Assembly (NCBI GenBank): GCA_045579745.1
Contig: JAZNMQ010000046.1
Location: 1 to 64,000 of the forward strand
Direction: 5' to 3'
DNA from: Flemingiibacterium sp045579745
GTDB taxonomy: Bacteria; Bacillota; Clostridia; Oscillospirales; CAG-272
Length of the DNA stretch: 64,000 nt
Position 1 is the first letter of the stretch. Every line of letters starts with the position of its first letter. This document shows positions 8,046-17,093 of the stretch, in pieces. The notes below the pieces were generated by a model. That model saw nothing but the letters and a program-made list of their open reading frames with translations, searched no databases and was not told the DNA's origin. The position numbers were made by a program, and so were the translations under genes.

Positions 8046-8999
8046 ATGGATAAAAGACAACGTGTTCTCAACGCTTTAAATAACAAGCCGGTCGACCGTC
8101 CGCCGGTTGGATTCTGGTTCCATTTCCCGTCTGAGGAGGCGCAAGGACAGGCTTGCATCGATGCCCATCTTAATTATTACAATAACATTGATGTGGATTT
8201 TGCAAAGGTAATGTGCGACAATTATTTCTCGTACCCGATAATCATTCCACACGAAAATGCCTCCGATTGGTATAAGCTTGAGCCGCTTGGCAAAAATCAT
8301 CCGTTTATTAGAGAGCAGATCGAGCGTGTTAAGGGCGTAAGAGAGGGTCTTAAGGACGATATGTGCGTATTCTACAATATCCTCGCACCGTTTTCGTCGC
8401 TCAGGAACGGAACATCCGACGAGCTTATTATGAAGCATATAAAAGAGGACCCCGAGGCTGTTATGCACGCGCTTGACGTCATCGCTGAGGATAATGCGCT
8501 GATAGCGGAGCTTTCGATTACCGAGGCGGGCGCGGACGGCTGTTACTGCAATGTGCAGGGAGGCGAAAAGGATCGCTTTACTTGCGAGGAGTACAAGAAG
8601 CTGATTGCTCCGAGCGACCTTAAAGTTATTGAGCATGCTAACAAATTCAGCGACAACAATATACTTCATTGCTGCGGTTGGGCAGGGATTCCCAACTACC
8701 TTGAAAATTGGCAGAATTACCCGATCAAAGCAGTAAACTGGGCGATTTATGTCGAGAATGTAAGCCTTGTTGAGGGACGCAAATTCTTCGGAGAAAGAGC
8801 TGTGCTCGGCGGATTTGACAATAGGCGCGACAGCCTCATAGTTAACGGAAGCGAATCGGAAGTAAAAGCTTTCGTGAAAAAGCTCGCAGACGAGGTGCCT
8901 GTCGGATTGCTTATCGGCGCGGATTGCACACTCCCCGGAAATATTGACAGACAGCGCATAAAGTGGGTTGTTGACGCGGCTAAAGCACTCGCAGAATAA
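8046..8999 (+). CDS. uroporphyrinogen-decarboxylase-family protein (URO-D fold)
   Basis: A 317-residue URO-D-fold protein. It opens with the family motif around RVLNALNNKPVDRPPVGFW, has an internal HCCGW and ends with GADCTLPGNI. No other haem genes are nearby. In anaerobes such proteins often act as corrinoid-dependent methyltransferases or have unassigned roles beside sugar-isomerase genes, so true UroD activity is unlikely. The start is the ATG 5 bases after GGAGGT; an upstream in-frame TTG overlaps that site. It has its own promoter with an operator-like palindrome. Confidence 0.85.
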   Translation: MDKRQRVLNALNNKPVDRPPVGFWFHFPSEEAQGQACIDAHLNYYNNIDVDFAKVMCDNYFSYPIIIPHENASDWYKLEPLGKNHPFIREQIERVKGVREGLKDDMCVFYNILAPFSSLRNGTSDELIMKHIKEDPEAVMHALDVIAEDNALIAELSITEAGADGCYCNVQGGEKDRFTCEEYKKLIAPSDLKVIEHANKFSDNNILHCCGWAGIPNYLENWQNYPIKAVNWAIYVENVSLVEGRKFFGERAVLGGFDNRRDSLIVNGSESEVKAFVKKLADEVPVGLLIGADCTLPGNIDRQRIKWVVDAAKALAE

Positions 9000-9014
9000 T
9001 AATTACATAAGAAA

Positions 9015-9053
9015 TCGGCATCGCAAGCAAAAATGCGATGCCGAACTTTTATT
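9015..9053. terminator. bidirectional terminator between URO-D gene and epimerase
   Basis: A perfect 11-bp stem TCGGCATCGCA / TGCGATGCCGA is followed by ACTTTTATTA. It lies between convergent genes and reaches the stop codon of the reverse-strand one. Confidence 0.85.
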
Positions 9054-9801
9054 ATAGCTGAGGTTGCAACCAATCAAGCCCCTGCTTCATTAGTTCAAAC
9101 GGTGAGCCTTCCCAGCTTTCTTGCTCGATAAAACCGTACTCAACACCCGTTTCCAAGCACGCGCGGATCGCATCAGTCCAGTCGATAACACCTTGTCCGG
9201 GCGGAACGAGGTATTTATCCCCGTTTGGAAGAAGCTTATAATCCTTGAAATGAACCATTTCTACAGCTCCGGAAAAATGCCGCAGGGTTTCGCCGAGGCT
9301 GCGCCCTGCCGCTTCAATATGAAACAGGTCAAGGCAGAAAGCTAAATTCGGGACATTTTCAAGAAGAAATTCCAAGGGGTCAATGCCGCTGATCGGCAAA
9401 AGGTCGCCTTTGATTCCATGGAATAAGAGTCGAACGCCGAGAGGCTTCAGCGTTTCCGACAGCTCTCGGAGCATTCCTGCATATTGCTTTAAGCCATCTA
9501 TAGTTTTATATTCCTCGGGAATACGTCCGACTGTGAATGTAGGACAGTGGCATTGACTGCATAGCTCTAAATAATAGCTTAAATCAGAGCGGACTGTTGC
9601 GAAAATATCCTGTATTCCGACTGCGATAAGGCCTGATTCCGTGAGTGCGCGTGCAACTGCAGACGGTGCAACTGATGGGGCGATCCATTGGAGCTGAGCA
9701 TATTTATAGCCCATTTCCGATAGCTTGGAAAATGCCTCAAAAACCTCGGCTTCTGTTGTTAAAAGCGGTTTAAGGCTCGATATCTGTATTCCGGCTTTCA
9801 T
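9052..9801 (-). CDS. xylose-isomerase-like TIM-barrel sugar epimerase/isomerase
   Basis: A 249-residue member of the sugar phosphate isomerase/epimerase barrel family. CLDLFHIEAAG, VHFKDYK and FIEQESWEG carry the usual metal-binding Asp, His and Glu. The start at 9801 is chosen because GGAG lies 6 bases upstream; a longer frame to 9828 has no SD. A 7-bp hairpin (GTCTTTG / CAAAGAC, 9814-9832) stands just before that SD. It is the second of three such barrels in the window. Substrate unknown. Confidence 0.82.
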   Translation of the reverse strand: MKAGIQISSLKPLLTTEAEVFEAFSKLSEMGYKYAQLQWIAPSVAPSAVARALTESGLIAVGIQDIFATVRSDLSYYLELCSQCHCPTFTVGRIPEEYKTIDGLKQYAGMLRELSETLKPLGVRLLFHGIKGDLLPISGIDPLEFLLENVPNLAFCLDLFHIEAAGRSLGETLRHFSGAVEMVHFKDYKLLPNGDKYLVPPGQGVIDWTDAIRACLETGVEYGFIEQESWEGSPFELMKQGLDWLQPQL

Positions 9802-9953
9802 AATAATCTCCATGTCTTTGTAAAGCAAAGACTTCCTTATTCGAAATTTTTTGTCGGTTTTGCTTGAAATTTACGGCGTAAGCCGACAAAGACAATAATT
9901 TGTGGCGTGAAAAAATATTTTTCACGCTGCCCTAAATTAACCATAATAAGAAA

Positions 9954-9999
9954 GCCCAACATCTCATATTGCATTTAGCCGTAAATAGAGGTGTTGGGC
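9954..9999 (-). terminator. fakA: probable terminator of fakA (reverse strand)
   Basis: On the minus strand an 8-bp stem GCCCAACA / TGTTGGGC with a 30-base loop is followed by TTTCTTATT. The rest of 9833-9953 holds two further hairpins without T-runs (TTTGTCGGTTT / AAGCCGACAAA at 9850-9890, GCGTGAAAAA / TTTTTCACGC near 9904-9928). I cannot assign these a function. Confidence 0.55.
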
Positions 10000-10004
10000 A
10001 AGCT

Positions 10005-11720
10005 TTATTCAACTACGAAAATGAACGGATAAACTTCCTGACCGCCATCGACGGTGTAAAATTCAACATCGGGATGGTTATCGGCGAGCCATGCTTCGAG
10101 CGATTCAATATCACTCGGAGATACGCCCTTTCCGACAAAAGCCGTAATGATGTAAATATCGTTTTGGCTCATCTTATCAATGAGCTCCTTAGCCGCGTCG
10201 ACCATGTCTTTTTGTGAAACGAGCATTTCCTTGCCCACAAAGCCGATGTAATCGCCGCATTCAATATGCACACCGTTTAACTTCGCGTCGCGGACTGCTG
10301 TAGAAATATAGCCGGTAGATACAAGTGCCATTGCACAGTTAAAGGCTTCAGCGATCTGCTCAGGGTCGTTGGATTGGAAGTTCATAGACGAAATTGCTGC
10401 ATATCCCTGACCGAGGTCCTTGCTTTCGATAACATAGACGTTGCCCTTTTCATAAAGCTGACCTGCCTGCTTTGCCGCCATAACAATATTTCCGTTGTTC
10501 GGGAAAACATAGATGTTCTTTGCGCCAACCTTTTCGAAAGCTTCAAGAAAATCCTGCGCAGACGGATTCTGAGTCTGACCGCCGCGAACAACAGCGTCAA
10601 CGCCGAGCTGAATAAATAATTCCTCAATTCCCTCGCCGGATGCAACGGTTACAGTGCCGTATTCCTTTGCCGGACGGTTATCGGAGGCTGTCTGAGTGCT
10701 CGCAGAACCGTTTTCCATAACAGCCTGACTGTGCTGGACATTCATGTTCTCGATCTTAATTGTAAGGAATTCGCCATATTGACGGCAGAATTCAAGCACC
10801 TTTTCGGGAGTTTTTGTGTGAACATGAATTTTAACGATGCTATCGGTTTTAAAAGCGACAATTGATTCGCCGATTGTCTGTAAAAACTCGACGATAACCT
10901 TTTCGTCAAAGGCTTCTATATCGACCTTGGCGTTTTGAAGCTGTAACAACAGCTCTGTGCAATATCCAAAGGTGATCTCGCTGTCGGGACCGAACGAGGA
11001 GAAATCGATCGATTGAGCTTTTATCGAAGGGAGTTCGTCTGACTTGTCGATTTCCTCTCCGACCAATATTTTGTAGAAGCCCTGCATGATGTAGAAAAGT
11101 CCAGCTCCGCCGCTGTCGATAACTCCCGCCTCTTTAAGAGCTGCGAGTAAATCGGGAGTACGCTGCAATGAGTTGTACATTTCCTTTATAAGGTCTGAGA
11201 AAAGACTTGTAATAGTGCTTTTCTTACTTAGGCGAGAAACGGCATATTCGACGGCTTCTCGTGCGACTGTTAATATTGTGCCCTCAGTAGGAGTTATAAC
11301 AGACGCATAAGCCTGCTTAACACCACTTTGCATAGCCGAGCCTACCGCTATAGCATCAGCGCGCTTTTGAGAGGCGAAGCCCTTTGTCATGCCGGCGAAA
11401 AACTGAGAAAGGATTACGCCGGAGTTGCCTCTTGCACCGAGAAGCATTCCCTTTGAAAGCTTTGATGTGACCTCAGCAAGGTCATCGGTCTGCATACCCT
11501 CAATTGCGGCTACACCGCCTTCGATTGTCATGCTCATATTATCGCCCGTGTCACCATCGGGAACCGGAAAAACATTAAGGTTATTGACAACCGTTGCGTT
11601 AGAGCGGAGCTGTGCCGCGCCGCCTCTGACCATGTTGGCGAACATTTTTCCGTCGAGATATATATTTTCAGGAGCCTCGACAGTGCCTGCCTGTTCGTCT
11701 TTTTCGTCAATTAAATTCAT
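10005..11720 (-). CDS. fakA: fatty acid kinase subunit A (DAK2-domain protein, YloV type)
   Basis: This 571-residue protein is the ATP-binding kinase of the FakAB system, which phosphorylates exogenous fatty acids held by a FakB subunit. The N-terminal DAK2 domain carries NVFPVPDGDTGDNM (49-62) with the Mg-binding Asp55, Asp57 and Asp60. ARGNSGVILSQF follows, and the C-terminal part is the FakA/DegV-like domain. Full length for the family. It lies 22 bases downstream of a DegV/FakB gene, which supports the pairing. Confidence 0.93.
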   Translation of the reverse strand: MNLIDEKDEQAGTVEAPENIYLDGKMFANMVRGGAAQLRSNATVVNNLNVFPVPDGDTGDNMSMTIEGGVAAIEGMQTDDLAEVTSKLSKGMLLGARGNSGVILSQFFAGMTKGFASQKRADAIAVGSAMQSGVKQAYASVITPTEGTILTVAREAVEYAVSRLSKKSTITSLFSDLIKEMYNSLQRTPDLLAALKEAGVIDSGGAGLFYIMQGFYKILVGEEIDKSDELPSIKAQSIDFSSFGPDSEITFGYCTELLLQLQNAKVDIEAFDEKVIVEFLQTIGESIVAFKTDSIVKIHVHTKTPEKVLEFCRQYGEFLTIKIENMNVQHSQAVMENGSASTQTASDNRPAKEYGTVTVASGEGIEELFIQLGVDAVVRGGQTQNPSAQDFLEAFEKVGAKNIYVFPNNGNIVMAAKQAGQLYEKGNVYVIESKDLGQGYAAISSMNFQSNDPEQIAEAFNCAMALVSTGYISTAVRDAKLNGVHIECGDYIGFVGKEMLVSQKDMVDAAKELIDKMSQNDIYIITAFVGKGVSPSDIESLEAWLADNHPDVEFYTVDGGQEVYPFIFVVE

Positions 11721-11742
11721 GATGTCCTCTTAACTTTATAAA

Positions 11743-12630
11743 TTAATCTACGCGGCTATCGCCCCAGAAGAAGAGCGCGACGGTGCCGGGACCGGTGTGA
11801 CTGCCGATTGTAGTACCGATATTGTTGATAAGAACCTTGCCTTTGAGCTTTGGGAATGCGGCTTCGACAAGATCTGCTACAGCGCGGGCATCCTCGTAGC
11901 ACGCGGAGTTTGATATATAGCATTTATCTGCATAATCAAGACCGTCTGTTGCGTGCTCCTTCATAACCTCGACAATTCGGTTTATAACACGCTTCTTGGG
12001 ACGGATTTTTTCGCGAGGAATGAGGCGTCCCTCTTTGTCAACATTAAGTAAAGGGCAAATTCCGAGGATTCCGCCGATTGCTCCTGCGGTTTTAGATACG
12101 CGGCCACCCTTAATAAAGAAGGTGAGGTCTGAGGAAAAGAACCAATGATGCAGCTTGAGGCGGTTCTCTTCAATCCATTCAACAAGCTCATCGAGAGTTT
12201 TTCCTTCGTCGCGTAAATCTGCAAGCTTATCCATCAGAAGACCGTATCCAGAGGATGCGGCAAGCGAATCTATAATGCGAATTGTTCTGTCGGGATATTT
12301 TTCTGCAAGCATTTCAGCTGCACCGCAAGCCGACATATATGAACCGGAAATACCCGAAGAAAGGGTTATATGAAGAACATCCTTTCCCTGGGAAAGAAAC
12401 TTTTCAAAATGTGCCATATATTCTCCGGCACTGACCTGAGAGGTCTTGGTGTCGGCACCCTCGGTCATTTTAGTGTAAAACTCATCAAACGGAATGGTCT
12501 GACCGAGGTCGTCCGGATATTCAACTCCGTCGAGTGTGTAATGGAAACAGATATATTCGATGCCTCTTGAGGCAAAGTGTTCGTGTGATAAATCGGCGGT
12601 AGAGCAGCAGCTAAGCACAAAATTCTGCAT
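11743..12630 (-). CDS. fakB: DegV-family fatty-acid-binding protein (FakB subunit)
   Basis: A 295-residue DegV/EDD-fold protein that holds a fatty acid for phosphorylation by FakA. The ligand-site motifs TSQVS (63-67) and SSGISGSYMS (91-100) are intact. The SD is GAGAGGAATT before the ATG. It is first in the two-gene operon with fakA and has its own promoter upstream. The chain specificity of the bound fatty acid is not predictable. Confidence 0.9.
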   Translation of the reverse strand: MQNFVLSCCSTADLSHEHFASRGIEYICFHYTLDGVEYPDDLGQTIPFDEFYTKMTEGADTKTSQVSAGEYMAHFEKFLSQGKDVLHITLSSGISGSYMSACGAAEMLAEKYPDRTIRIIDSLAASSGYGLLMDKLADLRDEGKTLDELVEWIEENRLKLHHWFFSSDLTFFIKGGRVSKTAGAIGGILGICPLLNVDKEGRLIPREKIRPKKRVINRIVEVMKEHATDGLDYADKCYISNSACYEDARAVADLVEAAFPKLKGKVLINNIGTTIGSHTGPGTVALFFWGDSRVD

Positions 12631-12684
12631 GTTTGTTAATTCCTCTCAAAAAATAATTCAGGCATAAGTATTCACTATACGTTA

Positions 12685-12713
12685 ATTATATCACATAATT
12701 TCGACAAAATCAA
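12685..12713 (-). promoter_or_regulatory. promoter of the fakB-fakA operon
   Basis: On the minus strand TTGATT (12713-12708) and TATAAT (12690-12685) with a 17-bp spacer, about 55 bp before the fakB start. Confidence 0.72.
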
Positions 12714-12761
12714 GCCTACAAGATATATTTTAATGTATGTAAATGAATTTTTCGTAAATTT

Positions 12762-13826
12762 TTACTCTTTTGCGGCGTTTCCCGTGCCTTCAAGCTCGAC
12801 CAAGGTGAACAGCTGTTCGACAAGAACACGAAGAAATACATTTTCGATGGAATAAGACGGTGAATGAAGCACCACATTTCCTGCTCTTGCAAGCGCAAGA
12901 GAAAGCTCGATTGAGTATGAGTTATCATTTCCGTATCGGCATGAAATGTCAACATTGTGTTTTCCTGCCATATCATTTACGGCGAGCAGATCAAGCCTTA
13001 GCATGTCAAATCGCTCTGCAAGAAGTGAAAGCGCATTCGGCAGATTTGTTTGCGAGGGGGAAGCAACCGTAACGGAAATAATTGCAGAGGTGAAGTCGAG
13101 CGGATTATCGCTGCAGGTAATGGAAATATTTCCGTCGGATGAAAGGCATACGGCGGCCGAGATCAGCGTTGAGAGAACGGAGCCGAGAATTATCGGCGGA
13201 CATTTGGCAAAATATACGTGAGGGATGCTTTTTGCTGCTCTGATGGTGCTGCCGACAGATGCAAGCTTAGGGCTGAATTCCGATACGATCGCATTTATAT
13301 ACGGTATCAGCTCGGTGAATTGGTTCAGCTCTGTCGGTGAGCATGCAAGAAGCGAATATCTTGTAAGGCGATTCAGCTTCGCGCACAGCAAAGACAGCCT
13401 TGAGGCTTTAAGCTTAGGGCTGTGAAGAAGATCATTGACTGCAGTTGATATCTGCATTGCAGTTTCGGAAAGATACGGGCTTGCGTCAAAGCTTCGCGAA
13501 TATGTATTTCCGTCAAGTATTACCGCGATGTAGCGAAGCTCATCAAGGTGCCCTGAAACCGCTAAACAGCCGCCTTTGTAATTTGGCAGGTTGATCTCGA
13601 TCGGCAAGCAGCCGTCTTGCATGTTTGAAATTTTCAGTCGCTCGCTTTCGCTGAATACTCCCGAAATATCCTTGCCCAAAATAAATCCCGATTCAAGGTG
13701 TGCCAAGCTGTCGCTGTACATGCAAAGCTTAAAATTATCATCGCAAAGAAATATCGGCATTGTCGAGCTTTTGAGGGCTGAGGCTTCAGCACTTTTGCGA
13801 AGCTTATCGTTTATCACATGTGTCAT
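12762..13826 (-). CDS. orphan PAS / histidine-kinase-like sensor lacking the N-box Asn
   Basis: A 354-residue soluble protein I do not recognise by family name. Residues about 20-115 look like a PAS-type sensor (FLCDDNFKLCMY, later RYIAVILDGN). The second half resembles a degenerate histidine-kinase ATPase domain: PPIILGSVLSTLISAAV is where the N-box (NLxxNA) should be, without the key Asn, and no phospho-acceptor His motif or G-box is clear. No response regulator is adjacent. Such proteins can be scaffolds or allosteric partners. The start has GGAG 8 bases upstream. Confidence 0.6.
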   Translation of the reverse strand: MTHVINDKLRKSAEASALKSSTMPIFLCDDNFKLCMYSDSLAHLESGFILGKDISGVFSESERLKISNMQDGCLPIEINLPNYKGGCLAVSGHLDELRYIAVILDGNTYSRSFDASPYLSETAMQISTAVNDLLHSPKLKASRLSLLCAKLNRLTRYSLLACSPTELNQFTELIPYINAIVSEFSPKLASVGSTIRAAKSIPHVYFAKCPPIILGSVLSTLISAAVCLSSDGNISITCSDNPLDFTSAIISVTVASPSQTNLPNALSLLAERFDMLRLDLLAVNDMAGKHNVDISCRYGNDNSYSIELSLALARAGNVVLHSPSYSIENVFLRVLVEQLFTLVELEGTGNAAKE

Positions 13827-13860
13827 ACTGTAACTCCGAATGTTTTTGATACTAAACAGT

Positions 13861-13890
13861 ATTATAGCATATTAATAGTATGTATGGCAA
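13861..13890 (-). promoter_or_regulatory. promoter of the orphan sensor gene
   Basis: Minus-strand TTGCCA (13890-13885) and TATAAT (13866-13861) with an 18-bp spacer. Confidence 0.65.
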
Positions 13891-13928
13891 GGATTTATTA
13901 ATAAAAACTGCTTAACATGGTTTAGCAT

Positions 13929-13961
13929 ATAAAAAAGCGCCCGCTTTAATAAGCGAGCGCT
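13929..13961 (-). terminator. terminator of the HtrA-type protease gene
   Basis: Minus-strand stem AGCGC-x-AAGCG... formed by AGCGCCCGCTT / AAGCGAGCGCT (one mismatch, loop TAAT), followed by TTTTTTATA. Confidence 0.8.
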
Positions 13962-14007
13962 AAAGTTAAATCGTATTATTTTGAATAACCGCTTTCGAGC
14001 AGATTGA

Positions 14008-15465
14008 TTAGTCCCTTTCAAAGTTGTTTTCAAATTCGGAGCTGTCTGCTGTGGATTCCTGTGCGTAGGACGGAACATATTCCATTAAGGTAACGGTGAC
14101 ATCCATGTATTCACCTTTACGAACGACCTTAACGGTTATTTCATCGCCGACCTTGTAATTTTTAAGGAGCGCCTTAATATCTGTGCTGTAGGTTACTTCC
14201 TTGCCGTCGATAGCTGTAATACGGTCGTATTTTTCAAAAGCGTCGTTTTGGGAGGATGTAACGTATACTCCCAACGCGTTAACGCGGTTAAGCAGTGCGT
14301 CGTAGGTAGATGTGATATCTACATAGTTTACGCCGAGCATGACCTTGCCGCGAACATAACCGTAGTTGGAAAGCTCGCTTGCAACCTTGGTTGCAGAGTT
14401 TACAGGAATTGCGAAGCCGATTCCCTCAACAGAAAGACCGGACGAGGTGGTTGTCGATTTTGCGTTGACGATTCCAATGAGCTCGCCATACATGTTAAAC
14501 AGACCGCCGCCCGAGTTTCCGGGGTTGACCGCCGCATTGGTCTGGATGAGCGTCATTTCTGAGCCCTGAATGTTAACCTCACGGGAGAGGGCGCTGACTA
14601 TTCCGTTGGTTACAGTTCCGCCGAGCTCGCCGAGAGGGTTGCCGACCGCAACTACCTCTTGACCTACTACAAGATCATCGCTGTTTCCGGTGAGTGCGAA
14701 CGGCAGGTCCGTTCCCTCGATTTTGATAACCGCAATATCGGTGTCGGAATCAAGACCTACTAATTTAGCAATATATTCAGTGCCATCCTTTAGTCTGACT
14801 TTTATGGTGTTTGCATCCGAAACGACATGAGCGTTGGTGATGATCAAACCGTCTGCGCTGATGATAACTCCGCTTCCCGCGCCCGAGGTGACATAGCTTC
14901 CGCCCCATAAGGACGAGGTTGCGATAGACTCTGTCGTTATCTCAACAACGCAGGGAGTTACAGCATCGGCAACCTGAGTATAATGACCCGCCTCACGGTT
15001 TTCGTTCGTAAACGATTGGAATATGACAGAGGGAGTGCCATTTGATGAACCGACCTGTCCGCTGCCGTTCGAGCTGCCTAATCTGTTTGCCAAATAGTTG
15101 CCGGCAAATGCAGCTCCGCCTGAGAAGATCATGCAGAGCACAACGATTAAAGCGATCGAGCCAAAACCGATTCTGCCTCTTTGAGAACGTTCTTTTTTGC
15201 GCGCATCCGCTTGATTGTTTATATATACAGTCTGTGGAGGAATATGCGCGTAATGTGATTGAGTATTATTGTAACGGCTGAAATCATAGGGAGCGCTTTG
15301 ACGGCTTTCGCTTGCGGCTTGCGGCTGCTCCGTATAGCTTTGAGTCGGAGCAGGCTCGGGTTCGCTGACGTGAACTGCCTCTGCTTCACGCGGCTCGGAG
15401 ATATTATTATCGGGGGAATTATTTATTAAATTTTCACTGTTATTTTGAAATTGATTGTTGTCCAT
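14008..15465 (-). CDS. htrA: HtrA/DegP-type membrane-anchored serine protease with PDZ domain
   Basis: A 485-residue surface protease for misfolded exported proteins. Residues 1-95 are a disordered, Asn/Gln/Glu-rich cytoplasmic tail, followed by one transmembrane helix at about 100-117. The trypsin-like domain has catalytic His193 (TNAHV), Asp223 (DTDIAV) and Ser298 (NPGNSGG). A PDZ domain is at the C-terminus. The start is the ATG after AAAGGAGGATTT; the frame continues 49 codons upstream without an SD. Single-gene unit. Confidence 0.93.
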   Translation of the reverse strand: MDNNQFQNNSENLINNSPDNNISEPREAEAVHVSEPEPAPTQSYTEQPQAASESRQSAPYDFSRYNNTQSHYAHIPPQTVYINNQADARKKERSQRGRIGFGSIALIVVLCMIFSGGAAFAGNYLANRLGSSNGSGQVGSSNGTPSVIFQSFTNENREAGHYTQVADAVTPCVVEITTESIATSSLWGGSYVTSGAGSGVIISADGLIITNAHVVSDANTIKVRLKDGTEYIAKLVGLDSDTDIAVIKIEGTDLPFALTGNSDDLVVGQEVVAVGNPLGELGGTVTNGIVSALSREVNIQGSEMTLIQTNAAVNPGNSGGGLFNMYGELIGIVNAKSTTTSSGLSVEGIGFAIPVNSATKVASELSNYGYVRGKVMLGVNYVDITSTYDALLNRVNALGVYVTSSQNDAFEKYDRITAIDGKEVTYSTDIKALLKNYKVGDEITVKVVRKGEYMDVTVTLMEYVPSYAQESTADSSEFENNFERD

Positions 15466-15600
15466 TTTGAAATCCTCCTTTATGGATTTGACAGTATTAT
15501 AATTTCTCAATGTGACGGTTATATGATGAAGTCGGGAAAGTTTATTGAAATAATCGTCCGTCAAAAATATATATGCAAAATATCGATTTTTATAAACAGC

Positions 15601-15629
15601 TTGAATTTTCAAATGAACTGTGTTATAAT
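15601..15629 (+). promoter_or_regulatory. promoter of the DUF1015 gene
   Basis: TTGAAT at 15601-15606 and TATAAT at 15624-15629 with a 17-bp spacer. A 6-bp hairpin (TATCTC / GAGATA) lies in the leader just before the SD. Confidence 0.75.
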
Positions 15630-15682
15630 GAATACAGTAAATCGACTTTAAAATATCTCCTTGCGAGATAATGGAGGAACAA

Positions 15683-16945
15683 ATGAAAAACTGTTTTTAC
15701 CCGGCGGATATTTTACTCCCGAAATTTGCAAACGACGCTGACAAAATGCGTCTGTGGTCGTGTGTGGCGTGCGACCAGTACACATCTGAGCCCGAATATT
15801 GGGATGATGTCGAAAAGCTTGTCGGGGATGCACCGTCAACGCTTCGCGTGACCTTGCCCGAGATTTATCTATCTGAGGCTGAAAAGCGAATCCCAGCGAT
15901 AAACTCGATGATGGCGGACTATATGGAGGATGTTTTTGTCGAGCACAAAAATTCGATGATATTTCTCGAGCGTCATCAAAACAACGGAAAAATACGCCGC
16001 GGACTTGTAGGCGCGATTGACCTCGAATGCTATGATTATAACAAGGGCGCGAAATCGCTTGTCCGCGCAACCGAGGGAACGGTTCTTGAGCGTATCCCAC
16101 CTCGCATAAAGATTCGAGAGGGTGCGCCGGTTGAGCTTCCCCACATTATGATTCTTATCGACGACCCCGAGAAGAGTGTAATCGAACCGCTTCTTTCAAA
16201 TTCTGCTGAATTTGAAGCTGCCTACGATTTCGAGCTCATGAAGAACGGAGGCAGAGCAGTAGGGCGCTTTTTGCCGCAGACGGAGATCGAGCGCGTTTCG
16301 ATGGCACTTGAATCGCTTTGCAAAAAGGCGGAGGCAGAACAGATGTGTGATTCGCCGCTCGTATTTGCTATGGGCGACGGAAACCATTCGCTTGCATCTG
16401 CAAAGGCATTTTGGGAACAGCTTAAGTTAACACTGAGCGATGCAGAACGTGAATCTCACCCTGCGAGATACGCACTTTGCGAAATCGTAAACATTCACGA
16501 TGATGCGCTTGAGTTTGAGCCGATATACAGAGTCGTATTCGGCGCAGAGCCGATGGAGCTTATGGGTGAGCTTGAGAGCTACATAAAAAATCTTCCCGCG
16601 AGCGACATTCAGGCTCAGGCGTTTGAGTTCTTTGCAGGAGCCAAATCTGGCAAGTTTACAATCGACAATCCCACATCACTTCTTCCCGTGGGCTCGCTCC
16701 AGGCGTTCCTTGATAGTTATGTCAGATCACACGAGGGCGTTTCAATTGACTATATTCATGGCGTGGAGTCAACCAAAAAGCTCGCATCAGGCGAAAAAGC
16801 GATCGGATTCCTGTTTGAGGGAATGGGCAAGAGTGAGTTGTTCCCGACGGTCGTTCGTGACGGTGCGCTTCCGAGAAAGACGTTTTCCATGGGAGAGGCG
16901 GACGATAAGCGCTACTATCTTGAAGCGAGAAAAATTCGTGCATGA
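15683..16945 (+). CDS. DUF1015 family protein
   Basis: A 420-residue cytoplasmic protein of the DUF1015 family. It has the typical opening (PADILLP, then CVACDQYTSEPEYW) and the conserved FAMGDGNHSLA segment in its middle. The biochemical role is not established. In many Clostridia a DUF1015 gene follows serC-serA, but here it is alone, about 12 kb from that pair. The start is the ATG 5 bases after GGAGG, not the in-frame ATG at 15671 that overlaps the SD. Confidence 0.88.
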   Translation: MKNCFYPADILLPKFANDADKMRLWSCVACDQYTSEPEYWDDVEKLVGDAPSTLRVTLPEIYLSEAEKRIPAINSMMADYMEDVFVEHKNSMIFLERHQNNGKIRRGLVGAIDLECYDYNKGAKSLVRATEGTVLERIPPRIKIREGAPVELPHIMILIDDPEKSVIEPLLSNSAEFEAAYDFELMKNGGRAVGRFLPQTEIERVSMALESLCKKAEAEQMCDSPLVFAMGDGNHSLASAKAFWEQLKLTLSDAERESHPARYALCEIVNIHDDALEFEPIYRVVFGAEPMELMGELESYIKNLPASDIQAQAFEFFAGAKSGKFTIDNPTSLLPVGSLQAFLDSYVRSHEGVSIDYIHGVESTKKLASGEKAIGFLFEGMGKSELFPTVVRDGALPRKTFSMGEADDKRYYLEARKIRA

Positions 16946-17030
16946 ACTTGTCCCGACACAAAAGCTGACTCGGTAAGCAATAACGCAAAAATTATTTTTG
17001 CCCTGAAATGCAAAAATGGTCATGCGCCAC

Positions 17031-17059
17031 TTGACAAAAAGTAAAATTTAGGATATTAT
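17031..17059 (+). promoter_or_regulatory. promoter of the HPr-like gene
   Basis: TTGACA at 17031-17036 and TATTAT at 17054-17059 with a 17-bp spacer. Confidence 0.75.
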
Positions 17060-17093
17060 ATAAACAAATAAATATATTAAGGAGTGACTTATA

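Noticed and set aside
8076..8669. 197-codon antisense frame opposite the URO-D gene
   Set aside because: No start signal and an implausible Cys/Ile-rich composition; the sense frame is a clear family member.
9850..9928. Two hairpins between fakA and the epimerase gene as a riboswitch
   Set aside because: Stems are simple and no known aptamer core is recognisable; only noted as hairpins.
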